45,507 nucleotides of DNA. Source: Spirochaetales bacterium (GTDB lineage: Bacteria > Spirochaetota > Spirochaetia > SZUA-6 > RPPD01). Location of the stretch: the NCBI GenBank assembly GCA_016929065.1, contig JAFGJO010000004.1, positions 1 to 45,507 of the forward strand, given 5' to 3'. Position 1 is the first letter of the stretch, and the number at the start of each line of letters is the position of its first letter. Below the pieces are notes generated by a model, which made no database searches, was not told the origin of the DNA, and worked only from the letters and a program-made list of their open reading frames with translations. This document shows, in pieces, positions 43,290 to 45,507 of this stretch. A program made the translations under genes and the position numbers.

Positions 43290-45507
43290 CTACTTCACAA
43301 CCATGACTTTGCGCATTTCATCGATATCCGGACCGACGATCTTGATGAAGTAGAGTCCGCGCGCGACGATCCTGCCGCCGGAGTTTCTGCCGTCCCACGA
43401 TACCGAATATTCGCCCGCTGCCTGGTTGCCGGACTGGATTACCCGCACAACATCTCCGGCGAGGGTGAAAACCTGAATCGTCACGTTTCCGGCGCGCGGC
43501 AGCATGTAGTGGAGCATGGTAATTTCATTGTTGTTCGGATTTATAACGTTTTTGTGAATCGTGACCGTCCCGTGCTGTCCCTGCGGCCGGTGGATGCCGA
43601 ACGCGAATGGACGCACACTGCGGTACCAGTTGGAGGCGGTTGGCGCATCAAGCCGTGCGTATAAAAGCGTGCTCGGAAACCGCACATAAAATTCAAACAG
43701 GGTTTCATTGACAATTTCTGCATCAGCCCAATTGACCGGAAAGGCACTGCCTGATTTGGCAATCTCATCTGCGGTTGTTCTGTATGAAGAAACAAGTCCA
43801 TACACATCCGGTATAGTGAGTGCAGCTAATGAAGCTGTCGCCGGGTCCGGATACCAGAATGTATCGGGCAGTAAATTGCCGCTGGTTTTTAAATCCCACA
43901 CAATATGGGTTGCTGTACTGCCCGGAGCGTCTTCAGTCATATCCTGAACAACAGTATCATCCTGAACAAATCCTGATCCATCAAAAACTGTGATATACCC
44001 AATCCCCGCTGTCGGGAGATCTCTTGGGGTACTGTCAAACATTGTGAAGTTCACCGGTTCGCTTCCCGGAATGGCGAGAATGATATCAGACACACGCCGG
44101 TCATAGGGGCTCGCCGCAGCGTCAAGTGTTAATCCTACCTGGTCAACAATGTTGGTATAGGTGACGGGTGTCCCGGCTATTACATCGGCAACATCAATCA
44201 CAGCAGGAAAGGTAAGCAGATATTCCCGCGAGTTTATTTGTTGGATTGTCGGCGGATTTCCGCCAAATGAAAAATTGGCCGGAACTAATGCAGCCGGAGC
44301 CGCTCCATTATAGACCGGTTCCGAGAGATGGACAAACACCTGATACCCGCCGCCGGCTGCAAGCGAATACCCGATAATGGGGGCAGCGTTGTCGGTCGCG
44401 GTCTCTTCTGCGCCGGAAAGCATCACGTACTTGCTTGTTGTGCCGTCTGCAAGCAGGCTTGAGTTTGAATCGATCCTCCAGGTGGGGGTCGCGTCTGTAT
44501 CGAGTCCGCGCGTTCCGGTCGTGGTTCTGTCCTGACGGAGCCGGATGATAAACCAGTTGTCGTTCGGCGTGGTACCAGTATCGCATCCGTTTGTATACGT
44601 TGTATCCAGCAAATACCCGTCGATGGTTACATTAAACCCGGTAAAATCATCATTCAGCGTGGCAGCTGTCCGTACATAAATATCGATTTTTCCATTCGGC
44701 TCATCGTCTATTGTATATGTTTCCAAAACCGGATTCGTTGAACCCCAGTTGTAGCACCAGACAACGTTTACCAATGTTTCCTCGATAACAATAAAGTTCG
44801 TTGACCAGCTTAAATCGACATCCACATGCTGGATAAGCCGGGATGCGGCAATATTAATATTAATCGACCACTGTTGTGCAATAGCACCCAAGCCAAAATC
44901 CGGTGTAGGACCACCAGGATACGGAGCTCCTGGTGTAGCTGAACTTTGCATCGTAATTTCACTTCCTGCACCACTCACTGGATCAATCTCAAAACGACCT
45001 GCTGCCAATATTGTTGTTGTGGTCCCTGCAGTAAATGTAATTACCTTGTCGTCTGCGTTACAGATAAATTGGTAAAAGGAATTGCTTCCATTAATCACAG
45101 AGGTATCCGGAGCTCCGGCCGGTGTGTGATTGGTAATCTCGACCGTACCAGTATCCGGTGCAAATGTTCCACCGCCGGATGAATCAAAGTCTTCTGCAAC
45201 CTGTATCAGGCTTGTATTTGCGTTAAAGGTACCGCCATTAAGAATAAGGTCCCTCAATATAGTAATCTGAGCAGATCCAGCATTCACGATCCCGTTGTCC
45301 TGTATACAGTCAACATCAATATCCAGATTATTGTTTGCAGTTGCGAATGTTCCGCTGGTAACAGTTAATGTATTGTAAATATGCGATACTACATTCAGAC
45401 TGTGTGTCCGAGCCGTCCCCGCAATCGTCAGGTTGAAAAACTCATCCAGAAGAATCGTTCCATTCCCCGCTCCATCATAATAACGCACGGTTCCGGAATC
45501 CACATCC
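43290..45507 (-). CDS. Large secreted beta-rich protein with FlgD/T9SS-like C-terminal domain (5' end off window)
   Basis: The frame is open at the right edge, so only the last ~739 codons are seen and no signal peptide is visible. The first ~200 residues are parallel-beta-like repeats with motifs such as TVTSGTFATANNNLDID, LILNGGTFNANTS and DTGTVEITNHTPAG, as in adhesin-like or polymorphic outer proteins. A middle region of Ig-like strands follows. The C-terminus (LPRAGNVTIQVFTLAGDVV... then SWDGRNSGGRIVARGLYFIK... KVMVVK) is a FlgD/type-A-sorting-like Ig domain, used for surface display in several Gram-negative phyla. It is probably a surface or secreted structural protein; a precise role cannot be given. 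Confidence 0.75.
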   Translation of the reverse strand, partial: DVDSGTVRYYDGAGNGTILLDEFFNLTIAGTARTHSLNVVSHIYNTLTVTSGTFATANNNLDIDVDCIQDNGIVNAGSAQITILRDLILNGGTFNANTSLIQVAEDFDSSGGGTFAPDTGTVEITNHTPAGAPDTSVINGSNSFYQFICNADDKVITFTAGTTTTILAAGRFEIDPVSGAGSEITMQSSATPGAPYPGGPTPDFGLGAIAQQWSININIAASRLIQHVDVDLSWSTNFIVIEETLVNVVWCYNWGSTNPVLETYTIDDEPNGKIDIYVRTAATLNDDFTGFNVTIDGYLLDTTYTNGCDTGTTPNDNWFIIRLRQDRTTTGTRGLDTDATPTWRIDSNSSLLADGTTSKYVMLSGAEETATDNAAPIIGYSLAAGGGYQVFVHLSEPVYNGAAPAALVPANFSFGGNPPTIQQINSREYLLTFPAVIDVADVIAGTPVTYTNIVDQVGLTLDAAASPYDRRVSDIILAIPGSEPVNFTMFDSTPRDLPTAGIGYITVFDGSGFVQDDTVVQDMTEDAPGSTATHIVWDLKTSGNLLPDTFWYPDPATASLAALTIPDVYGLVSSYRTTADEIAKSGSAFPVNWADAEIVNETLFEFYVRFPSTLLYARLDAPTASNWYRSVRPFAFGIHRPQGQHGTVTIHKNVINPNNNEITMLHYMLPRAGNVTIQVFTLAGDVVRVIQSGNQAAGEYSVSWDGRNSGGRIVARGLYFIKIVGPDIDEMRKVMVVK

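Overview
The window looks like bacterial chromosome from a Gram-negative, probably a spirochaete or a similar free-living anaerobe or facultative organism. This is inference, with moderate confidence. It rests on moderate GC, densely packed genes, several lipoprotein signals, a TIGR02757-family protein, a secreted beta-rich protein ending in a FlgD/T9SS-like C-terminal domain, and a hydroxy-carotenoid pathway like that of pigmented free-living spirochaetes. I found no rRNA, tRNA, CRISPR or intact transposase. No gap between genes exceeds about 300 bases.

Layout. (1) 1-3353: possible end of a mobile element, a NosFY-like ABC exporter, a rubrerythrin-like protein, and the decayed 3' end of a sugar ABC permease. 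(2) 3418-6452, minus: fumarase (fumC), a VanX-like D-Ala-D-Ala dipeptidase, and a TIGR02757/DUF2400 protein. (3) 6593-13497, plus: a pelD-pelE-pelF-pelG operon followed by a cyclic-nucleotide-domain/pseudokinase/GAF protein. (4) 13522-14781: peptidase T. (5) 15004-24404: carotenoid cluster crtI-crtB-cruF-crtE (plus), acyltransferase and crtD (minus), glycosyltransferase (plus) and dxs (minus). (6) 24648-35374: secreted carbohydrate and protein degradation (SGNH acetylesterase, M64 peptidase, GH9 glucanase), dCMP deaminase, SDR, lipoprotein, AEC and MFS transporters, and an orphan histidine kinase. (7) 35403-45507: clostripain-like lipoprotein, RlmD-type methyltransferase, two exported unknowns (one with six acidic repeats), aroA, and a large secreted protein running off the right edge.

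The most unusual system is the Pel-like operon. Its PelD ends after the GAF domain and has no c-di-GMP-binding GGDEF domain. Its PelF has substitutions at every donor-site position I could align for retaining GT4 enzymes (Arg, Lys and both Glu of EX7E). The linked kinase-like protein lacks the ATP-anchoring Lys and the DFG Asp. It therefore reads as a Pel-type membrane apparatus in which second-messenger input and sugar transfer have both been re-wired or lost. No pelA, pelB or pelC lies in the window.

The carotenoid genes form a coherent route: DXS (isoprenoid supply), CrtE (GGPP), CrtB (phytoene), CrtI (lycopene), CruF (1-hydroxylation by hydration), CrtD (3,4-desaturation), a GT2 glycosyltransferase and a PlsC-type acyltransferase. 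The predicted product is an acylated glycosyl hydroxy-carotenoid. No cyclase is visible here.

Gene expression also shows a pattern. Several genes without a Shine-Dalgarno sequence (pelD, AEC transporter, histidine kinase, aroA, MFS, rlmD, glycosyltransferase, probably the TIGR02757 gene) have a good sigma70-type promoter whose -10 box ends only 7-10 bases before the start codon, so their mRNAs should be nearly leaderless. Other genes have ordinary GGAG/AGGA sites. A six-copy 11-bp direct repeat of the PhoP/PhoB type precedes the acidic-repeat lipoprotein gene, and a FadR/GntR-type palindrome lies upstream of the 208-aa lipoprotein gene.
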